A stretch of DNA of 64,000 nt from Frankia alni ACN14a (lineage in GTDB: Bacteria; Actinomycetota; Actinomycetes; Frankiales; Frankiaceae), in assembly GCF_000058485.1 (NCBI RefSeq), contig NC_008278.1, positions 6,504,962 through 6,568,961 on the forward strand, given 5' to 3'. The notes beneath the pieces are model-generated. The model worked only from the letters and a program-made list of their open reading frames with translations. It had not been told where the DNA came from and made no database searches. The translations under genes and the position numbers were made by a program. Shown here piece after piece: positions 43,968-53,049 of this stretch. Numbering within the stretch: position 1 is the stretch's first letter; every line of letters starts with the position of its first letter.

Positions 43968-44080
43968 CGGATACGTAGAGCAACGACATCCCGGGAGTTC
44001 TTACCTTCCCACCGCACACGCGGCCGGCTCGTGGGACGGTGTCCGTCACTGCCCGTGAAGTTTGTGGGAGAGTTCGGCCT

Positions 44081-45790
44081 GTGTCGTCAGCACCTTCAGA
44101 ACAGGCGTGGAGCACCGTCGATGCCGCGCTGCGGGCCGTTCGCGCCCTGGACCGGATGGAGACAGCCTGTTTCGTCGTGGTATCTGCGACGACTGCGAGC
44201 TATCTCCGTGTGACCGGAACCTTCGCCGATCTCGGCGAGGGAACCCACTATCCCCGGGCGGACAGCGTCATCGCCCGCATGATCGACGGTGCGCCCGCGG
44301 CGGCGGCCGGAGTCGGTCCGGGGCATCCCGCGGCCGACACGGCCGAGCATCGCCAACTGGGGGTGCACAGCTATCTCGCGATGCCGGTGATCCCCACGGA
44401 CGGCCGACTACTCGGCTTCCTCGTCGGCCTGGACCACGGTGAGGTGAGCGTGTCCGCGGACACGCTGGCCCTGGTCCGGGCCATCGCGGACGCCCTCGCG
44501 GCCACGGGCGACATCCCCGCGCCGCCCCCGCCGGCCGTCTCGCCCAACGGCCCGCGGCCCGGCGATCGTTCACGGGAGGCCGGCGGCTCTGCCGGTCAGG
44601 CCTCGGTGGGCGGGGGTGGCGCGGTCGGCGAGGGTGGCGCGGTCGGCGCAACGGACGAGGAGCGCCCGGCCCCGGCGGCACGTGCGGCACGTGAGCAGAC
44701 CGCGACTCGGGAGGAGACGCCGGCCCAGCCCGGCCCGACGCCGGGCGGCGAGCAGCGATCGACTCCCGCGGCCCTGTCGCCGGGCGCCGCCCCCATCCCG
44801 GGCGGGGGTGACTCACGGCACGGTGACGCGTCACCCGACTCTGACACCTCCCCGAGCACGGACACGCCACGCAGCAGCGACGAAGGGTCGCGAGGCGGCG
44901 AGGCGTCACCAGGCAACGGGGGACCGACCCGCGATGAGCGGCCGGCGGGCGGCGAGAGGCCGGCGAGCGGGCCGGTGGCACACGGTGCTGCCGCGGAGTC
45001 CCCGCCGCCGGCCGGCCCGTCCCGGCCGCCCAGGAGCGCCACGCCGGGCATCGGGGAAAGGGCGGAGCCGGCTGCGGCCCCCCCGACTCCCCCGCGGCCA
45101 CCGGGCCGGGTGCCGACGCCCCAGGCCCTCGCGCGGGCGGTTCGCCCCGGACCACCCGGCCGGGCCGGGCCGCCGCGACCGACACCGCCGCCCGCGACCG
45201 GCACCGGCCCGGCGGGGACCGGCGCCCAGGTGACCGGCGCAGCCAGGCCGGCTCCGGCCGTCTCGCGACGTTCCACCGCGGACATGCGGCTGCGGCGGAC
45301 GCCCGCCGGCTGGGTCGTGGAAGGTCCGGGAGCGGAGATCCGCCCGGTCGGTGACCTTCTCTCCGCGATGGTTCTCGCCGACCTGCTGGCCGAGGACCTC
45401 GCACCGCCCGGCCGCCCGCGCCGGGCAGAACGTGACCTTGGCGAGATCGAGCAGCTGCGGCTGTCCGTCGTCCAGCTCGAGCACGCCCTGGCGTCCCGGG
45501 TGATCGTCGAACAGGCCATCGGTGTGCTGGCGGAACGCCATCAGATCCGGCCGCGGGAGGCGTTCGAGCGGTTGCGCCGCACGGCGCGAGGGATGGGCCG
45601 TCGCGTCCATGACCTGGCCCGACAGGTCGTGGATTCGGTCGGGGACCCCCGAGCGGTTCTCCCGGGGGAGCTCGGTGGCCGGGGCGGCCCGGCCGGCGGC
45701 GGTCCCTCCGGCGCGACGCCGGGGCCCGGCCCGGGACCGGGTGGCGCGCCCCGCCCGGCACCACCGCGGTCCACCTCCGGCCGGCACTGA
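44081..45790 (+). CDS. GAF and ANTAR domain protein
   Basis: The 569-residue protein has an N-terminal GAF domain (about 1-150: ETACFVVVSATTASYLRV, HSYLAMPVIPTDGRLLGFLVG), a very long Pro/Gly/Ser/Thr-rich linker (about 160-395), and a C-terminal ANTAR domain (LRLSVVQLEHALASRVIVEQAIGVLAERHQIRPREAFERLRRTARGMGRRVHDLA). ANTAR domains bind paired RNA hairpins and prevent termination. No receiver domain is seen, so the GAF domain would sense a ligand directly. GTG 44081 was chosen with GGAG ten bases upstream. A relation to PdtaS signalling is only suggested by the domain type. Confidence 0.9.
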   Translation: MSSAPSEQAWSTVDAALRAVRALDRMETACFVVVSATTASYLRVTGTFADLGEGTHYPRADSVIARMIDGAPAAAAGVGPGHPAADTAEHRQLGVHSYLAMPVIPTDGRLLGFLVGLDHGEVSVSADTLALVRAIADALAATGDIPAPPPPAVSPNGPRPGDRSREAGGSAGQASVGGGGAVGEGGAVGATDEERPAPAARAAREQTATREETPAQPGPTPGGEQRSTPAALSPGAAPIPGGGDSRHGDASPDSDTSPSTDTPRSSDEGSRGGEASPGNGGPTRDERPAGGERPASGPVAHGAAAESPPPAGPSRPPRSATPGIGERAEPAAAPPTPPRPPGRVPTPQALARAVRPGPPGRAGPPRPTPPPATGTGPAGTGAQVTGAARPAPAVSRRSTADMRLRRTPAGWVVEGPGAEIRPVGDLLSAMVLADLLAEDLAPPGRPRRAERDLGEIEQLRLSVVQLEHALASRVIVEQAIGVLAERHQIRPREAFERLRRTARGMGRRVHDLARQVVDSVGDPRAVLPGELGGRGGPAGGGPSGATPGPGPGPGGAPRPAPPRSTSGRH

Positions 45791-46066
45791 CCCGCTGGCC
45801 TTAACCCGCTGGCCCCGACCCGCTGGTCCTGACCGGCCTGCACTGACCAGGCGGCACCGCTCGGCCGGGGCTGGAGCGCATGCAGGAGGTTGTCGGCGGT
45901 TTCCGACACCGAAGGCGCGGACGACCTCCTGCGCTCGGCCCGCCGAGCCCGAACGGTGCCAGCGGGGCGAGGCGACCTGGTCCTGGCGGGCGAAGGGGGT
46001 CGTTCCGGGCCGCGGGTTCCTCCGTGGATCTCGGCCGGAGCCCGGGTCACACCCCGGCGGGTGGCG

Positions 46067-47476
46067 TCAGGACTCGATCAGTCCGAGGGCCCCCACCGCC
46101 CGGACGATCTTGGATTTGTCGCCGACGAGGACCGTGATCAGCCCGGTGGGCGCCAGCAGGTCGGCCGCGACGGCCTGGACGTCGGCGGTCGTCACCTCGG
46201 CCAGCGCGCGCGGGTGGTCGCGCAGGTACTCCACGCCGACGCCGACGCCGGCCAGCGCGGACAGCGTCGAGGCGAGCCCCGCGGCGGTGGCGCTGCCGAT
46301 GGCGAGCGTGCCGACGGCGTACTGGCGGGCCGCGTCGAGCTCGTCCTGGGTCGGCGGGAGTACCGCCAGTCGCCCGAGCTCGTAGAGGATCTCCAGCAGG
46401 GCCGGGCCGGTCACGTCGGTGGCGACGTCCGCGGCCACGGTGAAGCGCGAGCCGACCTGGTAGTGGTCGATCGAGCTGCGCGGCGAGTACGTGTAGCCCT
46501 TGTCCTCGCGGATGTTGTTGACCAGCCGGGAGCTGAAGTACCCGCCGAAGATCGTACTGGCCAGCCGCTGCGCCGGGTAGCCGGGAGCGGACCGGTCCAG
46601 GGCCGCCCCGCCGAGGCGGATGTTCGTCTGCACGGCGCCGGGGCGGTCCACGATGACGATCGGGCCCGTACGCAGCGCGGGCAGGGGCGGCGCGCTCGCC
46701 GCGGGCTGCCCCGACCAGTCCCCGAGCGCCGTGGAGACCGCCGCCAGCGCCCGTTCGGGCGACACGTCGCCGACGAGGGTGAGGATGGCCCCGGCCGGCG
46801 AGACGCGCTCAGCGTGCAGGCCGCGCACCTCCGCCGGGCCGACCTGCCCGACCACGTCCGGGTCGGGGATGGCGGTGGCGTAGGGGTGGTCGCCGAACAG
46901 CCGCTCGAGCAGGGCCTCGCGGGCGATCACGGCGGGCTGGCTACGGGCGACCGCGGTGTCCTCGACGATCCGCTCGCGCTCGCCGGCGACCTCGTCGTCG
47001 GGATAGGTGGCGCCGAGCAGCACGTCGGCCAGGATCTCCAGCAATGGTTCGAGGTTCGCCGCGAGCGCGGAGCCGCCGATGGAGAGCCGGTCGCTGTCGA
47101 CTCCCGTCGACAGCGAGCCACCGAGGCGCTGCACCTCCGTGGCGAGCCCCACCCGGTCGAGCCGCCGGGATCCGGTGAACAGGGTCTCCGCCAGCACCTC
47201 GGCGCGGGCCTGGTACACGGGCCCGAGCCCGGCGAAGGGGATGCGCAGCCGCACCTCGACGATCGGCACGCTGCCCCGCTGCACCACCAGCACCCGCAGG
47301 CCGTTGGGGAGGGTGCGGTCGGTGACGGCTGGCAGCGCCGCCGGCTCGGTCGGCCGGACGGCGGGGATCACGCCCGCCGGGGCAGCCGCGGTGGCGGTGG
47401 CCGGGGTGGCGGTGGCCGCCGGCGGAGTCGAGCGCGCGGAGTTCGTCGAGGTCGAGGTCACAGCACTCCCGATCAT
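46067..47476 (-). CDS. M16-family peptidase-like subunit without the zinc motif
   Basis: The 469-residue protein has the M16 fold: TLPNGLRVLVVQRGSVPIVEVRLRIPFAG, GGSLSTGVDSDRL, FGDHPYATAIPD and later AQRLASTIFGGYFSSRLVNNIREDKGYTYSPRSS. The place of HxxEH is taken by VLAETLFTG, so it is not catalytic. It resembles the alpha-type partner of two-chain M16 peptidases, supplying the substrate-closing half. An Ala/Thr/Pro N-terminal stretch of about 50 residues precedes it. Its ATG overlaps the stop of the active subunit (ATGA), so both are made together. Confidence 0.9.
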   Translation of the reverse strand: MIGSAVTSTSTNSARSTPPAATATPATATAAAPAGVIPAVRPTEPAALPAVTDRTLPNGLRVLVVQRGSVPIVEVRLRIPFAGLGPVYQARAEVLAETLFTGSRRLDRVGLATEVQRLGGSLSTGVDSDRLSIGGSALAANLEPLLEILADVLLGATYPDDEVAGERERIVEDTAVARSQPAVIAREALLERLFGDHPYATAIPDPDVVGQVGPAEVRGLHAERVSPAGAILTLVGDVSPERALAAVSTALGDWSGQPAASAPPLPALRTGPIVIVDRPGAVQTNIRLGGAALDRSAPGYPAQRLASTIFGGYFSSRLVNNIREDKGYTYSPRSSIDHYQVGSRFTVAADVATDVTGPALLEILYELGRLAVLPPTQDELDAARQYAVGTLAIGSATAAGLASTLSALAGVGVGVEYLRDHPRALAEVTTADVQAVAADLLAPTGLITVLVGDKSKIVRAVGALGLIES

Positions 47477-48816
47477 GAGGCGGCGCCGGCATGCAGCTCC
47501 AGCACCGAACGGCCCTGGTCGAGCAGGGAACCGGCGGCGGCGGCGACCGCCTCGCCGGTGACGGCCGACAGCTCCGCCGGCAGTTCGTTCACCAGCTCGG
47601 GTCGGCCGCGGTGCAGCTCGTGCACGGCCATGGCCAGCCCGCGGCCGAGGGCGTCGTCGGCCTCCCGCAGCAGCGAGGAGGCCACCCGGGCCTGCACCCG
47701 CTCCAGCTCACCGGCGTCCAGGCCGTCCCCCGCGAGCCGGGCGAGCTCCTCGTCGACGGCCGCGAGGACCGCGTCGGCGCTGGACTCCTCGGACTGGCGG
47801 GCCTCCAGGGTGAGCAGCAGCGGGTCGCGCTGGTCGAACGGGTTGCCGAACGCGCCCAGGTAGGTGCTGACCCCGATGACCGAGCGGTCCTTCTGGACCA
47901 GGCGGCGCTCCAGGCGGCTGGCGTCGCCGTCGCTGAGCACCTCGGTCAGCAGGTAGTAGGCGAGGTAGGCGGGCAGGTCGGCGATCGGGTCGGGGACGCG
48001 GTAGCCGACCGCGAGCGCCGCGCGGGGGGCGAGCGGATCGGTGAGGACCGCCCGGCGCTCCGCCGCGGGCACCGGCTCCGCGAAACTCGCCCGCGGCGGC
48101 ACCGCGCGGGCGGGGATGTCGCCGAAGTACCGGTGGACGAAGGTCAGCGCCTCGTCGGAGTCGAAGTCGCCGACGATGGTGAGCACGGCGTTACCGGGCG
48201 CGTAGTACTTGTCGAAGAAGTCCTCCGCGTCGTCGAGGCCGGCCGCCGCCAACTCCGAGAAATCCCCGTAGCCGTTGTGCGCGTTGGGAAAGGTGTCGAA
48301 CGCCACCGGCGGCAGTTTGATCCAGGGAAATCCGCCGTACGGCCGGTTGAGGACGTTGACCCGGATCTCCTCCTGCACCACGGCGATCTGGTTGTCGAGG
48401 TTCTGCCGGGTGATCTTGGGCGCCCGCATCCGGTCCGCCTCGAGGAACAGGGCCAGTTCGAGCGCGCCGGCCGGCAGCAGCTCGAAATAGTCCGTGTAGT
48501 CGGGGTGCGTGGAGCCGTTGAAGATTCCACCGGCGGCCTGGACGTGCTTGGGATGTTCCGCCTTCCCCACGTTCGCGCTGCCCTGGAACATCAGGTGCTC
48601 GAACAGGTGGGCGAAACCGGTGCGGCCTTCGGGCTCGGACCGGAAGCCCACGTCGTAGTGCACGGAGACGGCCACCACCGGAGCCGTGCGGTCGGGAGCG
48701 AGCAGGACCCGCAGGCCGTTGTCGAGCCGGGTCCGCTCGATCGGATAGGAGGATGCCGGCAGGGCCGACCTCACCGCGGCGGTGCCGACCGGACCGGGTT
48801 CTCTAGGCGAGGACAC
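47473..48816 (-). CDS. M16-family zinc metallopeptidase, active subunit
   Basis: This 447-residue protein carries the inverted zinc motif HLFEH (His70, Glu73, His74) and a downstream Glu in VVQEEIRVN, the third metal ligand, as in insulinase-type peptidases. It should form a clam-shell dimer with the inactive partner encoded by the overlapping downstream gene. No signal peptide is seen. GTG 48816 was preferred; TTG 48825 is possible and adds three residues, and neither has a strong ribosome binding site. The substrate is unknown; small peptides or presequences are usual in the family. Confidence 0.92.
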   Translation of the reverse strand: MSSPREPGPVGTAAVRSALPASSYPIERTRLDNGLRVLLAPDRTAPVVAVSVHYDVGFRSEPEGRTGFAHLFEHLMFQGSANVGKAEHPKHVQAAGGIFNGSTHPDYTDYFELLPAGALELALFLEADRMRAPKITRQNLDNQIAVVQEEIRVNVLNRPYGGFPWIKLPPVAFDTFPNAHNGYGDFSELAAAGLDDAEDFFDKYYAPGNAVLTIVGDFDSDEALTFVHRYFGDIPARAVPPRASFAEPVPAAERRAVLTDPLAPRAALAVGYRVPDPIADLPAYLAYYLLTEVLSDGDASRLERRLVQKDRSVIGVSTYLGAFGNPFDQRDPLLLTLEARQSEESSADAVLAAVDEELARLAGDGLDAGELERVQARVASSLLREADDALGRGLAMAVHELHRGRPELVNELPAELSAVTGEAVAAAAGSLLDQGRSVLELHAGAAS

Positions 48817-49071
48817 AGTCGCCAACGCTACTGCCCGTCGGCCCGGCCCGGTGGCGAAGAAGGCCGCCGGCCGGTCCTGCGCCGTCCGACGCGGCGTTGC
48901 GGGGCGCCTGCTGCGGTGTGACGCAGTCGTCCGAGCCCTCGCCGGCCCGGGGTACGCCGCGGGTGCCGGGCGGTCCCACCCATGGACGCCCGCATCCGGG
49001 CACCCGGCCCGCGGCCCGGAATCACCACACAGCCGCGCCGGGCGCCGACCGGTACGCCCGCGACCCTGCGC

Positions 49072-49443
49072 TCACCATCCTCGCGCCGCACCCCGACGAT
49101 CGCGCGCGCGGCGCCGACCGCCCGAGCGCGCGGCCCCCCGCTCGCGGCCCGGGGCGCCGCGGCGCCGCACTGCGGAGCCCGTCGCCCGGCCGGGCGCGCC
49201 AGCCGCGGAGACCAGAAAGACCAGCGTGGCGGCGATCGCGACCTGCAGAAGTAGGGTCACGGGGGCGCCTGCGTCGATCGCCGCGGCGACCACCAGCCCG
49301 AGGGCCGCGCCGAGCAGACCCAGCAGGATGGTCATCACGCAGCCGATGGGGGCTCGCCGGGACCGGGGAACGAGGGCCCGTCCCAGCAACCCTATGATCA
49401 CGCCAGTAATCAGAGCGCTGATGATGCCGGTCAGAGCGTTCAC
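49072..49443 (-). CDS. GlsB/YeaQ/YmgE-type small membrane protein
   Basis: The 123-residue product has three hydrophobic segments: NALTGIISALITGVIIGLLGR, GCVMTILLGLLGAALGLVV and VTLLLQVAIAATLVFLV. This fits the transglycosylase-associated GlsB/YeaQ family of stress-related membrane proteins, which are otherwise of unknown role. The last 45 residues are Arg/Gly-rich and unlike the family, so the end may have been extended by loss of the usual stop. GTG 49443 was chosen at the first hydrophobic segment. It is divergent from the PucR gene with 70 bases between starts. Confidence 0.72.
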   Translation of the reverse strand: MNALTGIISALITGVIIGLLGRALVPRSRRAPIGCVMTILLGLLGAALGLVVAAAIDAGAPVTLLLQVAIAATLVFLVSAAGAPGRATGSAVRRRGAPGRERGAARSGGRRRARDRRGAARGW

Positions 49444-49513
49444 GGGCCGATTCTGCCGGCTGGGGACGATCGACGACCACGAGCGACCCGGCTCGGGTGA
49501 CGAGGTGCGGGAA

Positions 49514-51097
49514 ATGGCGACCACCAATCGGCAAACTGTCCCCATGGGACAGTTTCCGGCCGGTCTACCCGAGAGCCTCGCCGTGGAAGTTGACTCGCTG
49601 GGCGAGGAGATCATCGCGGCGATCGCCCGCGAGGTGCCCGCCTACGCCCGCCCGTTGGAGGGCCGGTTCGGCCGCGGGGTGCGCCGCGGGGTCGCCGAGG
49701 CCCTGCACCGCTTCCTCACCGTGGTCGAGGCCGGCCCCCACTGCGCACCGGATCTTGCCGCCAGCCGTGAGGTGTACGTCCGGCTCGGCCGCGGCGAGGT
49801 CCACTCCGGCCGGTCGCTGGACAACCTTCTCAGCGCCTACCGGGTCGGCGCCCGCGTGTCCTGGCGGCGCTTCGGGGAGGCCGCGGTGCGCCACGGCGGC
49901 GTCGACGCCGCGGGCCTGGTCTCCCTGGCCGAGATGATGTTCGCCTACATCGACGGGATCTCCGCGGCCTCCGCCGAGGGCTACGCCGCCGAGCAGTTCG
50001 CGGCGGGCGGCGAGCGGGAGCGCCTGCTCGACCGCATCGGCGAGATGCTGCTCACCGGCGCCCCCGCGGACGCCGTCGCCCAGGTCGCCGACGCGGCCAG
50101 CGTGCGGCTGCCCCGCCGGCTGGCCGCGGTCCTCATCCCGGCCCGGCCCGATCCGCAGCCGGCGGCCGGACGCGAATCGGCCGCGTCCGTCCCCGCGGGG
50201 CTCCTCCTGACGGGTCCCGTCCCGGCGGAGTTCGTCCCGGCCGGATCCGCCCCGAGCGGACTCGTCGCGGGCGGATCCGTTCCGGGCGCGCCCGTCCCTG
50301 GCGGATCCGTGCCGGGCGGGCTCGTCCCCGGCGGATCCGTTCCTGGTGGATCTGGCCCGGGTGGCGTCGGCCCGGGTGGGTTCGGCCTCGCCGAGTCCGC
50401 GCCGGCAGCGCCCGGCCGCTTCGAGCCGTTCATGCTGCCAGCGGACTGCCCGCGGGCCGTGCAGGGCCAGGACACCTGGCTGTTCGTGGGCTCGGCGGAA
50501 CGCGGCCCGGCGCGGGCGGCGCTGGCGAAGCGGCTGGCGGGCCTCGCCGCGGTGGTGGGACCGGCGGTGCCCTGGGGCCAGGCCAAGGCGAGCGCCGCCC
50601 GGGCCCGGTTCGCCCGCGACGCGCGCAGCGCCGGCCGGCTCGCCGCCGCGGGCGCCGCCGACCCGCTGTTCACCGACGAGCACCTCAGCGCGCTGGTGCT
50701 CGCCCGCGACCCGGGTCTCGTGACGGATCTGGCGACCCGGCTGCTCGCTCCCCTCGACGGCCTGCCGAGTCGCACCCGCGAACGGCTGGCCGAGACCCTG
50801 CTGCACTGGCTGTCGCTGCGGGGGCAGCGCGGCCTGATCGCCGAACGGCTGCACATCCACCCGCAGACCGTCCGGTACCGGGTCAACCAGCTCCGCGAGC
50901 TGTTCGGGCCGTGCCTGGAGGATCCCGACGTCCGCTTCGACCTCGAGCTGGTGCTGCGCGCCGGCGCCACCGCTCCCCGCGCCGAACCGGCGCTCGGCCC
51001 GAGTGGCGCGCTCGGTGCGGGCGGTGTGGCCAGTTCGGGCGGTGTGGCCGCGGCCAGCGGGTCTGACCCGACGGCGGGCGCCGCGACCAGGCGCTGA
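49514..51097 (+). CDS. PucR-family transcriptional regulator
   Basis: The 527-residue protein has an N-terminal sensory half (VDSLGEEIIAAIAREVPAYARPLEGRFGRGVRRGVAEALHRFL) and a C-terminal PucR-type HTH (ETLLHWLSLRGQRGLIAERLHIHPQTVRYRVNQLRELFG). The two halves are joined by a stretch with in-frame repeats (GGSVPGG, DNA 50270-50360). The C-terminal tail after the HTH is a low-complexity Gly/Ser/Ala region. Such regulators usually control nitrogen or purine-type catabolism; no target is evident. ATG 49514 was chosen, with a GAGG eight bases upstream. Confidence 0.88.
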   Translation: MATTNRQTVPMGQFPAGLPESLAVEVDSLGEEIIAAIAREVPAYARPLEGRFGRGVRRGVAEALHRFLTVVEAGPHCAPDLAASREVYVRLGRGEVHSGRSLDNLLSAYRVGARVSWRRFGEAAVRHGGVDAAGLVSLAEMMFAYIDGISAASAEGYAAEQFAAGGERERLLDRIGEMLLTGAPADAVAQVADAASVRLPRRLAAVLIPARPDPQPAAGRESAASVPAGLLLTGPVPAEFVPAGSAPSGLVAGGSVPGAPVPGGSVPGGLVPGGSVPGGSGPGGVGPGGFGLAESAPAAPGRFEPFMLPADCPRAVQGQDTWLFVGSAERGPARAALAKRLAGLAAVVGPAVPWGQAKASAARARFARDARSAGRLAAAGAADPLFTDEHLSALVLARDPGLVTDLATRLLAPLDGLPSRTRERLAETLLHWLSLRGQRGLIAERLHIHPQTVRYRVNQLRELFGPCLEDPDVRFDLELVLRAGATAPRAEPALGPSGALGAGGVASSGGVAAASGSDPTAGAATRR

Positions 51098-51185
51098 CAC
51101 CCGGGCAACGCGCAGCCGGCAGCGAGGCCCGGCGCCCCTGCGTCGCCGAGGAGTCCGGGACCGTCCGATCCGGTACGGTCCAGGC

Positions 51186-51977
51186 GTGCGGCTGGGCTCC
51201 TTCAACGTGATGCACGGCCTGTCCCTCGCCGACGGGCGGGTCGAGCCGCATCGTTTCGCCGCCGCCGTCGCCGGGCTGGGCGCGGATGTGCTCGGCCTGC
51301 AGGAGGTCGATCTCGACCAGCCACGATCCGGCGGAGTCGATCTGGCTGCCGAGTCCGCGGCGGCGCTCGGGGCCGCCGACGGGAACTGGCGGTTCGTCCC
51401 GACCGTGTTCGGCACGCCGGGGGCCGGCTGGCGGCCCGCCGAGGGCGCCCGCAGGCCCGGTGAGCCGGCGTACGGCATCGCGCTGATCAGCCTGCTGCCG
51501 GTCCGCGAGTGGCGGGTGATCGACCTCGGCCGGGCCCCGGTCCGCTCCCCCATCGCGATTCCGGGTGGTCCGAACGGACCGGGACGCCTGATCCTGCTGG
51601 ACGACGAGCCGCGGGTCGCGGTCGCCGCCCGGATCGACACGCCCGGCGGGCCGCTCACCGTCGTCACGACGCACCTGTCGTTCGTCCCCGGGTGGAACGC
51701 GCTGCAGTTGCTGCGGCTGTCCCGTCGCCTCGCCGACGTCGACGGTCCGCTGATCGTGCTCGGGGACCTCAACCTGCCGGGCCGCCTGCCGGCGGCACTG
51801 ACCCGCTGGCGACGGCTGGCGGTCACCCCGACCTATCCCGCGCACGCTCCCCGCGTCCAGCTGGATCACGTGCTGGCCCGCGGGCCGGTGGGCGACGTCA
51901 CCGCCGTCCTGTGCCAGCGGTCCGAGATCTCCGACCACCGGGCCCTGCTCGTCGATCTGGCCAACCAGCCGATCTGA
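51186..51977 (+). CDS. Endonuclease/exonuclease/phosphatase-family protein
   Basis: The 263-residue protein has the EEP metal-hydrolase pattern: RLGSFNVMHG (first Asn), LGLQEVDLDQPRSGG (Glu metal ligand), VTTHLSFVPGWNALQL (His/Asn), IVLGDLNLPG (Asp and Asn) and SDHRALLVDL (terminal Asp-His). The substrate could be DNA, a phospholipid or an inositol phosphate. GTG 51186 gives a start exactly at the first strand. No signal peptide is present. It follows the pucR gene by 88 bases and may share its transcript. Confidence 0.88.
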   Translation: MRLGSFNVMHGLSLADGRVEPHRFAAAVAGLGADVLGLQEVDLDQPRSGGVDLAAESAAALGAADGNWRFVPTVFGTPGAGWRPAEGARRPGEPAYGIALISLLPVREWRVIDLGRAPVRSPIAIPGGPNGPGRLILLDDEPRVAVAARIDTPGGPLTVVTTHLSFVPGWNALQLLRLSRRLADVDGPLIVLGDLNLPGRLPAALTRWRRLAVTPTYPAHAPRVQLDHVLARGPVGDVTAVLCQRSEISDHRALLVDLANQPI

Positions 51978-52115
51978 CCGGGCCGACCCGCCCGAGCGCG
52001 CCGGCGGTTGACCTTGCCCCATGGGCAGGCCGAAGCATGGCCGCAGCCGGGCGCCGTGCCTGGCACGAGGAAGGCCCTGGGCCGAAGAAGGCCCCGGGCC
52101 GAGGAGGCGGTGGCG

Positions 52116-52946
52116 ATGGCGATGGCGCTGCTGACGATCGGGGAGTTCGCCCGGTTGAGCCGGCTGTCCCCGAAGGCGCTTCGGCTCTACGACGAGCTCG
52201 GGTTGCTCCGTCCGCGGCAGGTCGACCCGCTGACGGGCTACCGCCGCTACGCGCCGGAGCAGCTCGAAGAGGCCCGGCTGGTGGCCTGGCTGCGCCGGCT
52301 GGGGATGCCGCTCGCGCGCATCCGGCGGATCCGCGAACTCGACGGGCCCGCCACGGCCCGCGAGGTAGCCGCGTTCCTCGCCGACGCGGTCGCGCGGGCG
52401 AACCGGGCCGTCCGGGACCTTGTCGACCTCGATCCCGATCCCGATCCCGGCGCCAACGCCGGCGCCGAGGTCGACCCTGCCGGCGCATCGCGGGCGGTCG
52501 GCACGACGCTGACCGCCCTGCTGTGGACCGGCTCCGCCCTGGCGCTCGTCCACATCGGCGATTCGCGGGCCTACCTGCTGCGCGGCGGCGAGCTGCGGCA
52601 GATCACCCACGACCACACGTTCGTCCGATCGATGGTCGAGGACGGGCGCCTTCGCCCGGAGGAGGCGGCGACCCACCCGCAGCGGCTGCTCCTGCTGCGC
52701 GCGCTGGACGGCGGCGCGGCGACCTTTCCCGACATCGGGCTGCGCGAGGTGCGCCGGGGCGACCGCTACCTGCTGTGCTCCGACGGGCTGTCCGGCGCGG
52801 TGCCGGCGGCGGAGCTGCACCGGGTACTGGTGACGACGACCGAACCGGAACAGGCGGTCCGCGCGCTCGTCGCCCTCGCGAACGGCTCCGGTGGCGCGGA
52901 CAACGTCACGTGCGTGGTGGCCGACGTCGTCCCGGCCGTGACCTGA
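52116..52946 (+). CDS. MerR-type HTH fused to a PP2C domain that lacks its first motifs
   Basis: Residues 1-75 are a MerR DNA-binding domain ([29 protein letters not shown] and [22 protein letters not shown]). From about 90 the protein becomes the C-terminal part of a PP2C phosphatase: [51 protein letters not shown] and [10 protein letters not shown]. The N-terminal PP2C motifs with the metal-binding aspartates (RNxD and DGMGG) are missing, so it may be inactive or structurally novel. ATG 52116 lies eight bases from GAGGAGG. MerR-PP2C fusions with full phosphatase domains are known from memory, so this looks like an internal deletion. Confidence 0.85.
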   Translation: MAMALLTIGEFARLSRLSPKALRLYDELGLLRPRQVDPLTGYRRYAPEQLEEARLVAWLRRLGMPLARIRRIRELDGPATAREVAAFLADAVARANRAVRDLVDLDPDPDPGANAGAEVDPAGASRAVGTTLTALLWTGSALALVHIGDSRAYLLRGGELRQITHDHTFVRSMVEDGRLRPEEAATHPQRLLLLRALDGGAATFPDIGLREVRRGDRYLLCSDGLSGAVPAAELHRVLVTTTEPEQAVRALVALANGSGGADNVTCVVADVVPAVT

Positions 52947-52967
52947 CGGCGGGCGGCGGCGGGCGAC

Positions 52968-53021
52968 TGCGGTGCGTTCTGCCCGGTCTGCCTGTCAGAA
53001 CCGTGCAGAACGCGCACCGCA
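52968..53021. terminator. Long hairpin between convergent MerR-PP2C and adnB genes
   Basis: TGCGGTGCGTTCTGC at 52968-52982 pairs with GCAGAACGCGCACCGCA at 53005-53021, with a two-base bulge and a 22-base loop. It lies between the two stops (52946 and 53050) and is a likely two-way terminator. Confidence 0.8.
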
Positions 53022-53049
53022 ACAGGCCGAGCTTCGGGGCGCGGCGGTG

